Shown here: positions 24,230 through 32,313 of the stretch, piece after piece | Layout: each line of letters starts with the position of its first letter | How positions within the stretch are numbered: the stretch's first letter is position 1 | NCBI GenBank assembly: GCA_903944755.1 | Contig: CAJATB010000007.1 | Coordinates: forward strand, 1 to 38,517 | Direction: 5' to 3' | DNA length: 38,517 bases | Source: an uncultured Bacteroidota bacterium | GTDB taxonomy: Bacteria; Bacteroidota; Bacteroidia; Chitinophagales; Chitinophagaceae | The notes under the pieces: generated by a model | The model's input: only the letters and a program-made list of their open reading frames with translations | What the model was told of the DNA's origin: nothing | Databases searched by the model: none | Position numbers and translations under genes: made by a program

Positions 24230-24850
24230 ATGACTACTATTAGCCTGACAGACGCTGGTAAAAGATTCAATAAAGATTGGATTTTTAAGGGGCTTGATTT
24301 TAAATTTGAGCAGGGAAATTATTATGCACTTATTGGCAATAATGGTTCTGGCAAAAGTACCCTTTTGCAAATTATTGCAGGCTACACTACCCTTTCAAAA
24401 GGCACCATTACATGGGGCCCATTCGACACGCACACAATATTCCAACAATTAAGTATTGCTGCACCTTACTTAGAATTAATTGAAGAATTTACCACACTCG
24501 AACAGTTTGAATTTCATGCAAAATTCAAAAAAATAAATACCCAATTAACGTATGCTCAAATTATCGAGCTAATTGGATTAAAGGATGCTACAAATAAACA
24601 AATCAGGTATTTCAGCAGCGGGATGAAACAACGTTTAAAACTCGCATTAGCAATTTTTTCTGAAACGCAAATGCTGCTGCTAGATGAACCTTGTAGCAAT
24701 TTAGACAAGGAAGGTTACGCACTATACCACCACTTAATTAATACCTATGCGTTAGATAAATTAATTATAGTAGGAAGTAATGATCCACAGGAATATTCTT
24801 TTTGCAAACAGCAAATAAACTTAATGGATTATAAAACTGTGGGCGTTTAA
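24230..24850 (+). CDS. ABC transporter ATP-binding protein
   Basis: A 206-residue ATPase. It has Walker A GNNGSGKST at 36-44, a Q-loop region after IFQQLS, signature YFSSGMKQR near 123-131, and Walker B MLLLDEPCSNLD. It has no attached membrane domain and no permease gene next to it, so the partner must be encoded elsewhere. It follows lpxA by 2 bases, so translation is probably coupled; lipid A or another envelope lipid export is one possible role, but not shown by the sequence. Its 3' end overlaps the stop of alanine dehydrogenase on the other strand by 4 bases. Confidence 0.88.
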   Translation: MTTISLTDAGKRFNKDWIFKGLDFKFEQGNYYALIGNNGSGKSTLLQIIAGYTTLSKGTITWGPFDTHTIFQQLSIAAPYLELIEEFTTLEQFEFHAKFKKINTQLTYAQIIELIGLKDATNKQIRYFSSGMKQRLKLALAIFSETQMLLLDEPCSNLDKEGYALYHHLINTYALDKLIIVGSNDPQEYSFCKQQINLMDYKTVGV

Positions 24851-26061
24851 CTTCTGCTCGCAATTAACAAATTTAAGTCTGTAAACTTAAGTTGGAATTT
24901 TTCGCTAATATAAAAATCGGTTAAGGCACCTTTGTATAAATAAATACCTTCTCTTAAGTGTACCTGTTGCCAAATAATTTCTTCTAACCCACCCTGATCG
25001 CCTATTTGTATTAATAAGGGCATGAGTACGTTACTGATAGCTTGGCTAGCCGTTCGAGCAAAGCCACTTGGTATATTAGGTACACCATAATGAATAACCT
25101 CGTGCTTTATAATGATAGGATGGGCATGATTTGTTAATTCACTAGTTTCAAAGCAGCCACCTCGGTCAATAGCTACATCTATAATAATACTACCAGGTCG
25201 CATTGCAGCAACCATTTCCTCCGTTACTACAATAGGTGCACGCCCAAATTCGTTTCTTAACGCACCAACAGCTACTTCGCAGGTTTTCAATTGCTTTGCT
25301 AAAATTTTTGGCTCTAGTACACTTGTCCAAACACGCTGTCCTAAATTATTTTGCAACCTTTGTAAACGAGAAACATTATTGTCAAATACTTTTACGCTAG
25401 CCCCTAATGCTAAAGCGTTTCGGGCCGCGAATTCTCCAATAATATCAGCACCAATAATAACCACTTTGGTTGGCGGCACTCCACTCACACCACCAAGCAA
25501 AACACCCTTTCCTTGATTAAAATTACTAAGGTATTGTCCAGCAATTAACATTACTGCACTTCCGGTAATTTCACTCATGCTTCTTAAAATGGGATAATTC
25601 TGATTTTCGTCTTTAATATTTTCAATAGAAAGTGCGGTTATTTTTTTAGCCATCAATTGCTCCATGAGTTCTTTTTTCAGCGCCGACAAATGCAAAGGAG
25701 AAATAATGGTCTGGTACATTTGCAAGTAGGGCAAGTCGGCTTCCACTGGGGGCGCTGTCTTAACTAATATGGGGCACTTGTAAACTTCTTCTTTTTCAAA
25801 AACAATCCTAGCACCCGCTTCTGAATAATCATTATCGGTATACCTACTTCCCGAGCCTGCTAAGGATTCCACCATTACGTCATGTCCATTAGCAACCAAG
25901 ACACTCACAGCATCTGGCGTTAAGCCAATCCTATTTTCTTGAAATGCAATTTCTTTAGGGATACCAATTAACAAGGGTTTTGAACCATGAGGTATATCTA
26001 ATACTTCCTCCTGTGTTTCAAAAGCAAACGACGATTTTATTTGTGGTTTAATGGTACTCAT
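24847..26061 (-). CDS. ald: Alanine dehydrogenase, with altered dinucleotide-binding glycine motif
   Basis: A 404-residue enzyme for reversible NAD-dependent deamination of L-alanine to pyruvate. Catalytic and substrate residues of the family are present: Arg44 (ENRIGLTP), Lys101 (ILVKTAPP), His124 (SPLHLS) and Asp299 (DVAIDRGG). The N-terminus has about 30 extra residues relative to short Ald enzymes. The Rossmann loop reads VVIIGADIIGEFA (201-213): the second Gly of GxGxxG is Asp206. This could change cofactor binding, so function is not certain despite otherwise good conservation. A transhydrogenase alpha-subunit relation exists but the length and residues fit Ald. It follows tsaE by 13 bases. 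Confidence 0.88.
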   Translation of the reverse strand: MSTIKPQIKSSFAFETQEEVLDIPHGSKPLLIGIPKEIAFQENRIGLTPDAVSVLVANGHDVMVESLAGSGSRYTDNDYSEAGARIVFEKEEVYKCPILVKTAPPVEADLPYLQMYQTIISPLHLSALKKELMEQLMAKKITALSIENIKDENQNYPILRSMSEITGSAVMLIAGQYLSNFNQGKGVLLGGVSGVPPTKVVIIGADIIGEFAARNALALGASVKVFDNNVSRLQRLQNNLGQRVWTSVLEPKILAKQLKTCEVAVGALRNEFGRAPIVVTEEMVAAMRPGSIIIDVAIDRGGCFETSELTNHAHPIIIKHEVIHYGVPNIPSGFARTASQAISNVLMPLLIQIGDQGGLEEIIWQQVHLREGIYLYKGALTDFYISEKFQLKFTDLNLLIASRS

Positions 26062-26074
26062 TGCTACCTAATTT

Positions 26075-26485
26075 TTATGAAGGTATAAAAATCCTTCTAT
26101 GTTCAGGATCTAAAATTTCAATTTCAAAATGTTGTGTATTTTCAGGCAATAAATTGGGTGCCTTTTCGGGCCATTCAACTAATGAAAAATCAGCGTAATC
26201 GAATGTAGCTTCCACGCCAGCCTGACGCGCTTCCTGCTCGCCTTGTAAACGATACCAATCCATATGGTAAATAATTTTCCCATTCCCTTCATATTCATTC
26301 ATTAGGGCAAATGTAGGGCTAGTGACTGCCGAAGTCACTCCTAATTGTTTACAAATACGCCCAATTAAGGTGGTCTTGCCAGCCCCCATTGGGGCATGAA
26401 AGGCCCAAACAGGCTTATCGCCATATTTTTCTACCAATAAAGCAGCCAATTGGTCCAATTCGTTCAATGTATACTTCTTATCCAT
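26075..26485 (-). CDS. tsaE: tRNA threonylcarbamoyladenosine biosynthesis ATPase
   Basis: TsaE is the small P-loop ATPase that drives the TsaB-TsaD complex in forming t6A at position 37 of ANN-reading tRNAs. In this 136-residue sequence Walker A is MGAGKTT at 33-39, TSPTF follows at the switch region, and the family motif HMDWYRL and LVEWPEK are present. The ATG at 26485 lies only 4 bases downstream of a perfect TATCTTTG box, so the transcript should be leaderless. ald follows on the same strand. No other t6A genes are in the window. Confidence 0.95.
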   Translation of the reverse strand: MDKKYTLNELDQLAALLVEKYGDKPVWAFHAPMGAGKTTLIGRICKQLGVTSAVTSPTFALMNEYEGNGKIIYHMDWYRLQGEQEARQAGVEATFDYADFSLVEWPEKAPNLLPENTQHFEIEILDPEHRRIFIPS

Positions 26486-26489
26486 TCAC

Positions 26490-26497
26490 CAAAGATA
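26490..26497 (-). promoter_or_regulatory. -7 promoter box of tsaE/ald
   Basis: TATCTTTG on the minus strand ends 4 bases before the tsaE ATG; with the usual distance the first transcribed base would fall on or next to the start codon A. Confidence 0.6.
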
Positions 26498-26528
26498 AGC
26501 GAACAAATACAATGCTGAAATGTCTTCG

Positions 26529-26536
26529 TATCTTTG
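26529..26536 (+). promoter_or_regulatory. -7 promoter box of the copper ATPase gene
   Basis: TATCTTTG matches TAnnTTTG perfectly. It overlaps the region of an upstream in-frame ATG (26520), which is therefore before the transcription start. It sets the true start at the ATG at 26556. Confidence 0.6.
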
Positions 26537-26555
26537 TTTTATAAATAGACATATT

Positions 26556-28679
26556 ATGGAAAATGTTCAATGGAAGGTAGATGGCATGAGTTGTACTAAT
26601 TGTGCGTTGTCAATACATAAATATCTACAGAAAGAAGGAATCAGCGAACCTAAGGTAAGTTTTATGGAAGGCGAGATTCAATTTGAATTACCTGAAAATA
26701 TAAATAAGGAAAATTTAATAAAAGGCATTAGTGGGCTAGGATACAAAGTAAGAGGCGAAGACGGCGCAGCACCAAAAAAGAAATGGCTTGACAATAATCA
26801 AGAACGTGCCTTTTTTTGCTTGATTTTTACTTTGCCCTTAATGGTGCACATGCTACCAGGAGTTCATATTCATTTATTAATGAACCCCTATGTTCAATTA
26901 GCATTAACAACACCTGTTTTTATAGTAGGGATGAATTATTTTGGGAAGAGTGCATGGAATAGTTTGACAAAAGGGATACCCAATATGAATGTACTAGTGG
27001 CTATGGGGGCAATAGCCTCCTTTGGATATAGTTTATATGGCACTTTAGCAGCACTAGGGCCAGCTTTTGCATATTATGAAACTACTGCTACCATTTTGAC
27101 CCTTGTATTTTTTGGTAATTATTTAGAAGATGCTTCTGTAGCTTCCACGCAACGTGCATTAAAAGATTTAGTGAAGGCGCAAAAGGTGATGGCAAATATG
27201 ATTGTATTTGATGACCAACACAAAGAAGTAATTTTTAATGTAGAAAGTGAAACTTTAAAAGTGGGTGATTTAATACTCATTAATTCAGGCGAAACTATCC
27301 CAATGGATAGTAAAATTTTATGGGGGGAAGCAAATGTAAATGAATCGATAGTAACTGGGGAAAGCGTACCCGTACATAAAAAAACAACAGACCTGTTATT
27401 GGGCGGTAGTACTGTTGAAAACGGCACTTTAAAGGCCTATGTAACAGCAGTTGGAGACGACACGGTGTTGTCCAATATATTAAAAATGGTTAGAGCTGCA
27501 CAAGGTGAAAAACCACCAGTGCAAATTTTAGCTGATAAAATTAGTGCCGTATTTGTGCCCGTAGTTTTAGGCATTGCAGTACTCACTGTATTAGGGAACC
27601 TTATTATTACCGATATTGGATTTGGCCAAAGTTTATTAAGAGGTATAGCCGTCTTGGTCATTGCTTGTCCATGTGCTATGGGATTGGCTACACCTGCAGC
27701 CATTGCTGTTGGGCTTGGGAGAGGCGCAAGGAATGGTGTACTATTTAAAAATGCAAAAAGTTTAGAAACTTTTAAGAATATAAAGCAAGTAGTATTTGAT
27801 AAAACAGGTACCCTCACTACAGGCTTATTTGAAATTGCAGGAACCAATGTTTTAGAGGGCACTACTTTAGAAGAATTTATTGTCATTGCTTATTCTTTAG
27901 AAAAATATTCCAACCATCCAATTGCGAAATGTATTAGTACCGAATGGAAATCAAAAGAAGAAATTAAATGGGCCACCATTGAGGAAGTAAAAGGAATTGG
28001 CATAAAGGCAACCGATAAACAAGGCAATAACTATTGGGCTGGTTCATTCAAAAGTTTAGTTGATAAAAATGTAGAAGACGGCCATAATGTTTATATCCAA
28101 AAAAATGACAAACTACTTGGCTGGCTAGATGTAGCAGACCAAATACGCCCAGAAGCAAAAGAAGTAATTGAAACACTTCATAAAAAAGGTATCCACACTA
28201 TATTATTAAGCGGGGATAGAAAAGAAAAATGTGAGCAGGTTGGTAAACTATTGGGAATACAAGAAATATTATATGAACAAAGCCCTGCCGATAAACTAAA
28301 TAAGCTAGATGCCTTAACTAAAGCAAATCCAACCGCAATGGTAGGTGACGGAATTAATGATGCACCAGCACTTGCAAAAGCAACTATCGGGATTTCATTA
28401 AGTAACGCATCACATATTGCTATACAAAGTGCACAAGTAATATTAATGAATCAAGGGCTGAAGAATTTACCAATGGCACTTGGTTTAGGAAGTAGAACTT
28501 ATGAAACTATTAAAGAGAATTTGATATGGGCATTCTCCTACAATATCGTTGCAATACCCGTAGCCGCCTTTGGTTTATTAGGTACTTGGGGGCCAACTTA
28601 TGGTGCTTTAATAATGGGATTAAGTGATATTGTACTTGCGCTTAATTCACTTCGTTTGTTCAAGAAAAAATTAGTGTAA
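26556..28679 (+). CDS. copA: Copper-type heavy-metal P1B ATPase
   Basis: A 707-residue cation-exporting ATPase, probably Cu(I) export from the cytoplasm. The N-terminal heavy-metal-associated domain has GMSCTNC (Cys13, Cys16). The membrane CPC motif (Cys371-Pro-Cys373, CPCAMGLATPAA) is in the sixth helix. The phosphorylation site DKTGTLT has Asp415; the HP locus is SNHPIAK; GDGINDAPALA occurs near 597. The seventh helix has YN and Pro (YNIVAIPVA), the copper signature; the last helix reads MGLSDIVLALNSLRL, where the usual MxxSS is MxxSD. I chose the internal ATG at 26556 rather than 26520 because a -7 box lies between them. No copper chaperone gene is adjacent. Confidence 0.92.
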   Translation: MENVQWKVDGMSCTNCALSIHKYLQKEGISEPKVSFMEGEIQFELPENINKENLIKGISGLGYKVRGEDGAAPKKKWLDNNQERAFFCLIFTLPLMVHMLPGVHIHLLMNPYVQLALTTPVFIVGMNYFGKSAWNSLTKGIPNMNVLVAMGAIASFGYSLYGTLAALGPAFAYYETTATILTLVFFGNYLEDASVASTQRALKDLVKAQKVMANMIVFDDQHKEVIFNVESETLKVGDLILINSGETIPMDSKILWGEANVNESIVTGESVPVHKKTTDLLLGGSTVENGTLKAYVTAVGDDTVLSNILKMVRAAQGEKPPVQILADKISAVFVPVVLGIAVLTVLGNLIITDIGFGQSLLRGIAVLVIACPCAMGLATPAAIAVGLGRGARNGVLFKNAKSLETFKNIKQVVFDKTGTLTTGLFEIAGTNVLEGTTLEEFIVIAYSLEKYSNHPIAKCISTEWKSKEEIKWATIEEVKGIGIKATDKQGNNYWAGSFKSLVDKNVEDGHNVYIQKNDKLLGWLDVADQIRPEAKEVIETLHKKGIHTILLSGDRKEKCEQVGKLLGIQEILYEQSPADKLNKLDALTKANPTAMVGDGINDAPALAKATIGISLSNASHIAIQSAQVILMNQGLKNLPMALGLGSRTYETIKENLIWAFSYNIVAIPVAAFGLLGTWGPTYGALIMGLSDIVLALNSLRLFKKKLV

Positions 28680-28687
28680 GCCGGCTA

Positions 28688-30400
28688 TTGAAAACCCTCC
28701 AAGACATATTAAAACAATACTGGGGCTACGAAGCATTTAGGCCGCAACAGCTTGCTGTCATTGAAGCAGTTGTTAAAGGCAAGGATGTTTTAACCTTACT
28801 GCCTACTGGAGCAGGCAAGTCCTTGTGTTTTCAAATACCCACTTTGTTTAATGAGGGCATTTGCGTAGTAATAAGCCCTCTTATTGCATTGATGCAGGAC
28901 CAAGTAAAGGATTTAAAAGAAAAGAATATTAGTGCAGTTGCATTGGGGGGACAAATAACAGAGGAAGCGCAAAACGAAATATTGAAAGAAGCGCTTGAAG
29001 GTAAGTTTCGATTTATTTATTGCTCTCCTGAAAAATTAGCACAACAAAAGTTTCAAGATTTTTTGAAACAACTGCCTGTTACCCTATTTGCAATTGATGA
29101 AGCACATTGTATATCCCAATGGGGTTATGATTTTAGACCTAGCTATAGGAAGGTGTCGGTATTAAAAAAATTATTCCCCACTATCCCTATCCTTGCAATG
29201 ACAGCGTCTGCAATACCTGTTGTTCAAAAAGATATTATTGACCAATTGTCCTTGCCTAATGCTGAAGTGATTACTGATTCTTTCCTAAGGCCTAATTTGC
29301 AATATATTGTCCAACAAGTGCCAGTAAAATTACACAGCTTGAGAGGCATTTTAAATGCAACCGAAGGGGCAGTTATTATTTATTGTAACACAAGAAACAA
29401 TGTTACACAGTTATGTACCTTATTAAAAGCATATGGGTATAAGGTTGGCGAATACCACGCAGGTATGTCAATTCAAACTAGACAGGCGGTACAAAAAAAT
29501 TGGATGACAAACACTACTCCAATTGTAGTTTGCACCAACGCATTTGGCATGGGCATCAATAAAGGAGGTGTGCGCCTAGTGGTACATTACGATTTACCAA
29601 ATAGTTTAGAACAGTATTATCAGGAAGCAGGACGTGCAGGACGAGACGGTGCACCCGCAAAAGCTATTTTATTGTATCAAAAAAACGACTGGGAGTATTG
29701 GAATGTAGTCCAAGAAAAAAAATATCCTCCAATAGAAGTGATAAAAAAAGTATTTCAGGATTTAGCCGATTACGTGCAACTGCCCATAGGAATGGGTGAA
29801 AAACAACAGTTCCCATTTGACTTCGATAATTTCTGTACCCGTTTTGATTGGGATAAAATGATAGCAAGAAATGCATTGAATTGGATTCAACAAGAAGGGC
29901 ATGTTCAATTTTCAGCAGCCTCCTTTAAGCCCTCCATGGTGCAAGTAGTAGCTGATCGGCAGAGTATTGAGGAGTTTGCAACCAACAATGCTATTGCTGG
30001 CGTTGTTTTACAAACTTTACTGCGCACTTATGGCGGCATATTAGATAGTCCTCACTATATAAACGAAAACTTATTAGCACAGCTATTACAACGAGATGCA
30101 GCATTTGTTATAAAGAATTTGCATTTATTAACGCTCCATGGACTAATCACCTTTGAACAGAAAGAACAGCAACCTGTTGTGGAATTTCTATGGAATAGAA
30201 GTTCAGCTGCTTTTATGAAATTAGATATTGACCATTATACACTCATGAAAAAGGCTTTTTTAGAAAGAATCAGGCATTTTACTAATTATATTAGGGGAAT
30301 TGGCTTTCCCTGCAGAAGCATGTATTTAGCAAAATACTTTGGAGAAAATGACCCAACTAAATGTGAAATTTGCGACCTTTGTACAAGTACGAAGAATTAG
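28688..30400 (+). CDS. recQ: RecQ-family ATP-dependent DNA helicase, short form
   Basis: A 570-residue 3'-5' superfamily 2 DNA helicase for recombination and fork repair. Motif 0 is FRPQQ (17-21), Walker A LPTGAGKS (38-45), DEAH (137-140), followed by QWGYDFRPSY, and late motif QEAGRAGRDG. The final 35 residues hold a probable zinc site: Cys542, Cys559, Cys562 and Cys565 (CEICDLC). In standard RecQ that site lies directly after the motor; here about 160 residues of mainly winged-helix-like sequence precede it, and no HRDC domain is seen. The only plausible start is TTG at 28688, 8 bases after copA. Confidence 0.9.
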   Translation: MKTLQDILKQYWGYEAFRPQQLAVIEAVVKGKDVLTLLPTGAGKSLCFQIPTLFNEGICVVISPLIALMQDQVKDLKEKNISAVALGGQITEEAQNEILKEALEGKFRFIYCSPEKLAQQKFQDFLKQLPVTLFAIDEAHCISQWGYDFRPSYRKVSVLKKLFPTIPILAMTASAIPVVQKDIIDQLSLPNAEVITDSFLRPNLQYIVQQVPVKLHSLRGILNATEGAVIIYCNTRNNVTQLCTLLKAYGYKVGEYHAGMSIQTRQAVQKNWMTNTTPIVVCTNAFGMGINKGGVRLVVHYDLPNSLEQYYQEAGRAGRDGAPAKAILLYQKNDWEYWNVVQEKKYPPIEVIKKVFQDLADYVQLPIGMGEKQQFPFDFDNFCTRFDWDKMIARNALNWIQQEGHVQFSAASFKPSMVQVVADRQSIEEFATNNAIAGVVLQTLLRTYGGILDSPHYINENLLAQLLQRDAAFVIKNLHLLTLHGLITFEQKEQQPVVEFLWNRSSAAFMKLDIDHYTLMKKAFLERIRHFTNYIRGIGFPCRSMYLAKYFGENDPTKCEICDLCTSTKN

Positions 30401-30478
30401 GTACATTTTAACAAAACATTGGAAACCCTTTTAACAGTTCGAATAGTTAAATCCGTTCCTTTACATAAAGCAAACAAT

Positions 30479-31177
30479 ATGGAAGACAAGAAAAAGTATA
30501 AAATTTTATTGTGTGAAGACGATAGCAATTTGGGACTAGTATTAAAGAACTATATCGAGCTAGACGAATACGAGGTAACCTTAGAGCGTGATGGCCGTTT
30601 AGGTTTAGCCGCTTTTCAACGTGAGAAATTTGACCTTTGTTTACTAGATGTCATGATGCCTCATGTAGACGGTTTCACCTTAGCAGAAGAAATTCGCGAC
30701 ATTGATCCTGATGTGCCTTTATTTTTCTTAAGCGCAAAAACACTGAAAGAGGACATCATCCACGGTTACAAACTGGGGGCAGATGACTATATCACAAAAC
30801 CTTTTGATAGTGAAGTATTAATGCTTAAAATAAAAGCAATTATTAAGCGAAACGAAGAAGATAATAAAATTAGCGATAACCAAGAATATGATTTAGGCCA
30901 ATATCATTTCAATCCGAAATTACGTGAACTAAAAATAGGGGAACATACACAAGTACTTTCCCCAAAGGAAAATGAATTGCTAAAAATGCTTGCCGAGCAC
31001 AAAAATGATTTATTGACAAGAGAAAAAGCACTTAAAAAAATATGGGGTAGTGATACCTATTTCAATGGCAGAAGCATGGATGTGTATATTGCTAAACTTA
31101 GAAAATATTTAAAAGAAGATACCCAAATTGAAATTGTGAATATACATGGTAATGGCTTTAGATTAGTTGTACATTAA
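30479..31177 (+). CDS. OmpR-family response regulator, RprY-like orphan
   Basis: A 232-residue two-component response regulator. The receiver domain (1-120) has the acidic pair Asp14/Asp15, phospho-acceptor Asp57 (LLDVMMPHVDG), Ser85 and Lys107 (ITKPF). The winged-helix output domain (about 135-230) has LSPKENELLKML and SMDVYIAKLRKYL. The receiver resembles B. fragilis RprY (LLCEDD, AKTLKEDI, GADDYITKPF). I used the ATG at 30479; an in-frame TTG 60 bases upstream is possible but would add a non-conserved 20-residue tail. No histidine kinase is present in the window, so it is an orphan locally. It is followed by a terminator. Confidence 0.92.
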   Translation: MEDKKKYKILLCEDDSNLGLVLKNYIELDEYEVTLERDGRLGLAAFQREKFDLCLLDVMMPHVDGFTLAEEIRDIDPDVPLFFLSAKTLKEDIIHGYKLGADDYITKPFDSEVLMLKIKAIIKRNEEDNKISDNQEYDLGQYHFNPKLRELKIGEHTQVLSPKENELLKMLAEHKNDLLTREKALKKIWGSDTYFNGRSMDVYIAKLRKYLKEDTQIEIVNIHGNGFRLVVH

Positions 31178-31200
31178 TAATAAATTAACGTAGCTAAATA

Positions 31201-31237
31201 AAAAAAAGGTCTCGATTTATTGTCGAGACCTTTTTTT
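31201..31237. terminator. Bidirectional intrinsic terminator
   Basis: 15-base perfect arms (AAAAAAAGGTCTCGA) around loop TTTATTG, with A and T tracts on both flanks. It separates the response regulator gene from the convergent ruvB. Confidence 0.9.
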
Positions 31238-31254
31238 TATTTTAACTAGTTTTG

Positions 31255-32292
31255 TTACCTGAACAATTCTGGATTATCTATACTTCCCCTATCTCTTTTC
31301 TTTCCTAAGTGTGTGTAAGCTTTTTGCGTTACCTCCCTGCCTCGTGGAGTTCTTTGCAGAAAGCCCTCTTGTATTAAGAATGGCTCATACACTTCTTCAA
31401 TCGTTCCTGACTCCTCGCCTACTGCTGTTGCAATAGTAGTAATACCCACTGGTCCTCCTTTGAACTTCTCTATAATAGCAAGTAATATTCTGTTGTCCAT
31501 CTCATCCAACCCGTGTTCATCCACATTTAAGGCCTTTAGTGCATGCTTAGTAATACCAATATCAACAGTGCCGTCGTTCAATACTTGGGCAAAATCACGA
31601 ACCCTTCTTAATAATCCATTCGCAATTCTTGGCGTCCCTCTACTCCTTCTAGAAATTTCACCAGCAGCCTCCGTATTAATACGCACATCTAAAATACCAG
31701 CACTCCTCATTATAATTTTTTCAATTACAGTTGCTGGGTAATATTCTAAACGTGACTTAATACCAAACCTTGAAAGCAATGGTGCCGTAAGCAAACCACT
31801 CCTTGTGGTAGCCCCAACCAGTGTAAAAGGATTTAAATTAATTTGAATACTTCTTGCATTTGGTCCACTATCAATCATAATATCGATTTTATAGTCTTCC
31901 ATAGCAGAATATAAATATTCTTCTACCACTGTACTTAAGCGGTGAATTTCATCAATAAATAAAACATCATTCGGCTCTAAGCTTGTTAATAAACCTGCCA
32001 AGTCGCTTGGCTTTTCAATTACAGGCCCCGAGGTTTCTTTTATTTGAACACCCATTTCATTCGCCACAATCCTACTAAGCGTGGTTTTACCCAAACCCGG
32101 AGGACCATGAAACAATATATGATCCAAGGCTTCCCCTCGCATTTTGGCTGCCTTAATAAAAATGCTAATATTTTCAATTAGTTGTGGCTGCCCCGCAAAG
32201 GCATCCATTTCAGTAGGCCGAATACTATTTTCAAATTCTCTATCCTGTGGATTTGAATTATTAATAGCAGTATCTAAATTCGGATTGGACAT
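31255..32292 (-). CDS. ruvB: Holliday junction branch migration ATPase RuvB
   Basis: RuvB drives branch migration of Holliday junctions with RuvA. This 345-residue AAA+ protein has RPTEMDAFAGQ near the start, Walker A GPPGLGKTT, Walker B LFIDEIHRL and the C-terminal winged helix (PRGREVTQKAYTHL). Length matches the family. It is the last gene of the leuS-S9 peptidase-ruvB group, 21 bases after the peptidase stop. The promoter is probably upstream of leuS because no box is visible before it. RuvA and RuvC are not in the window. Confidence 0.97.
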   Translation of the reverse strand: MSNPNLDTAINNSNPQDREFENSIRPTEMDAFAGQPQLIENISIFIKAAKMRGEALDHILFHGPPGLGKTTLSRIVANEMGVQIKETSGPVIEKPSDLAGLLTSLEPNDVLFIDEIHRLSTVVEEYLYSAMEDYKIDIMIDSGPNARSIQINLNPFTLVGATTRSGLLTAPLLSRFGIKSRLEYYPATVIEKIIMRSAGILDVRINTEAAGEISRRSRGTPRIANGLLRRVRDFAQVLNDGTVDIGITKHALKALNVDEHGLDEMDNRILLAIIEKFKGGPVGITTIATAVGEESGTIEEVYEPFLIQEGFLQRTPRGREVTQKAYTHLGKKRDRGSIDNPELFR

Positions 32293-32313
32293 TTAATTAT
32301 TTATTTATCAATA

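Noticed and set aside
27437..27886. Open frame antisense to the copper ATPase
   Set aside because: Shadow of the conserved P-type ATPase motor domain, with no promoter and no recognisable domain.
30419..30478. Twenty-residue N-terminal extension of the response regulator from an upstream TTG
   Set aside because: The receiver domain starts right after the ATG at 30479, and the extra residues resemble no family sequence.
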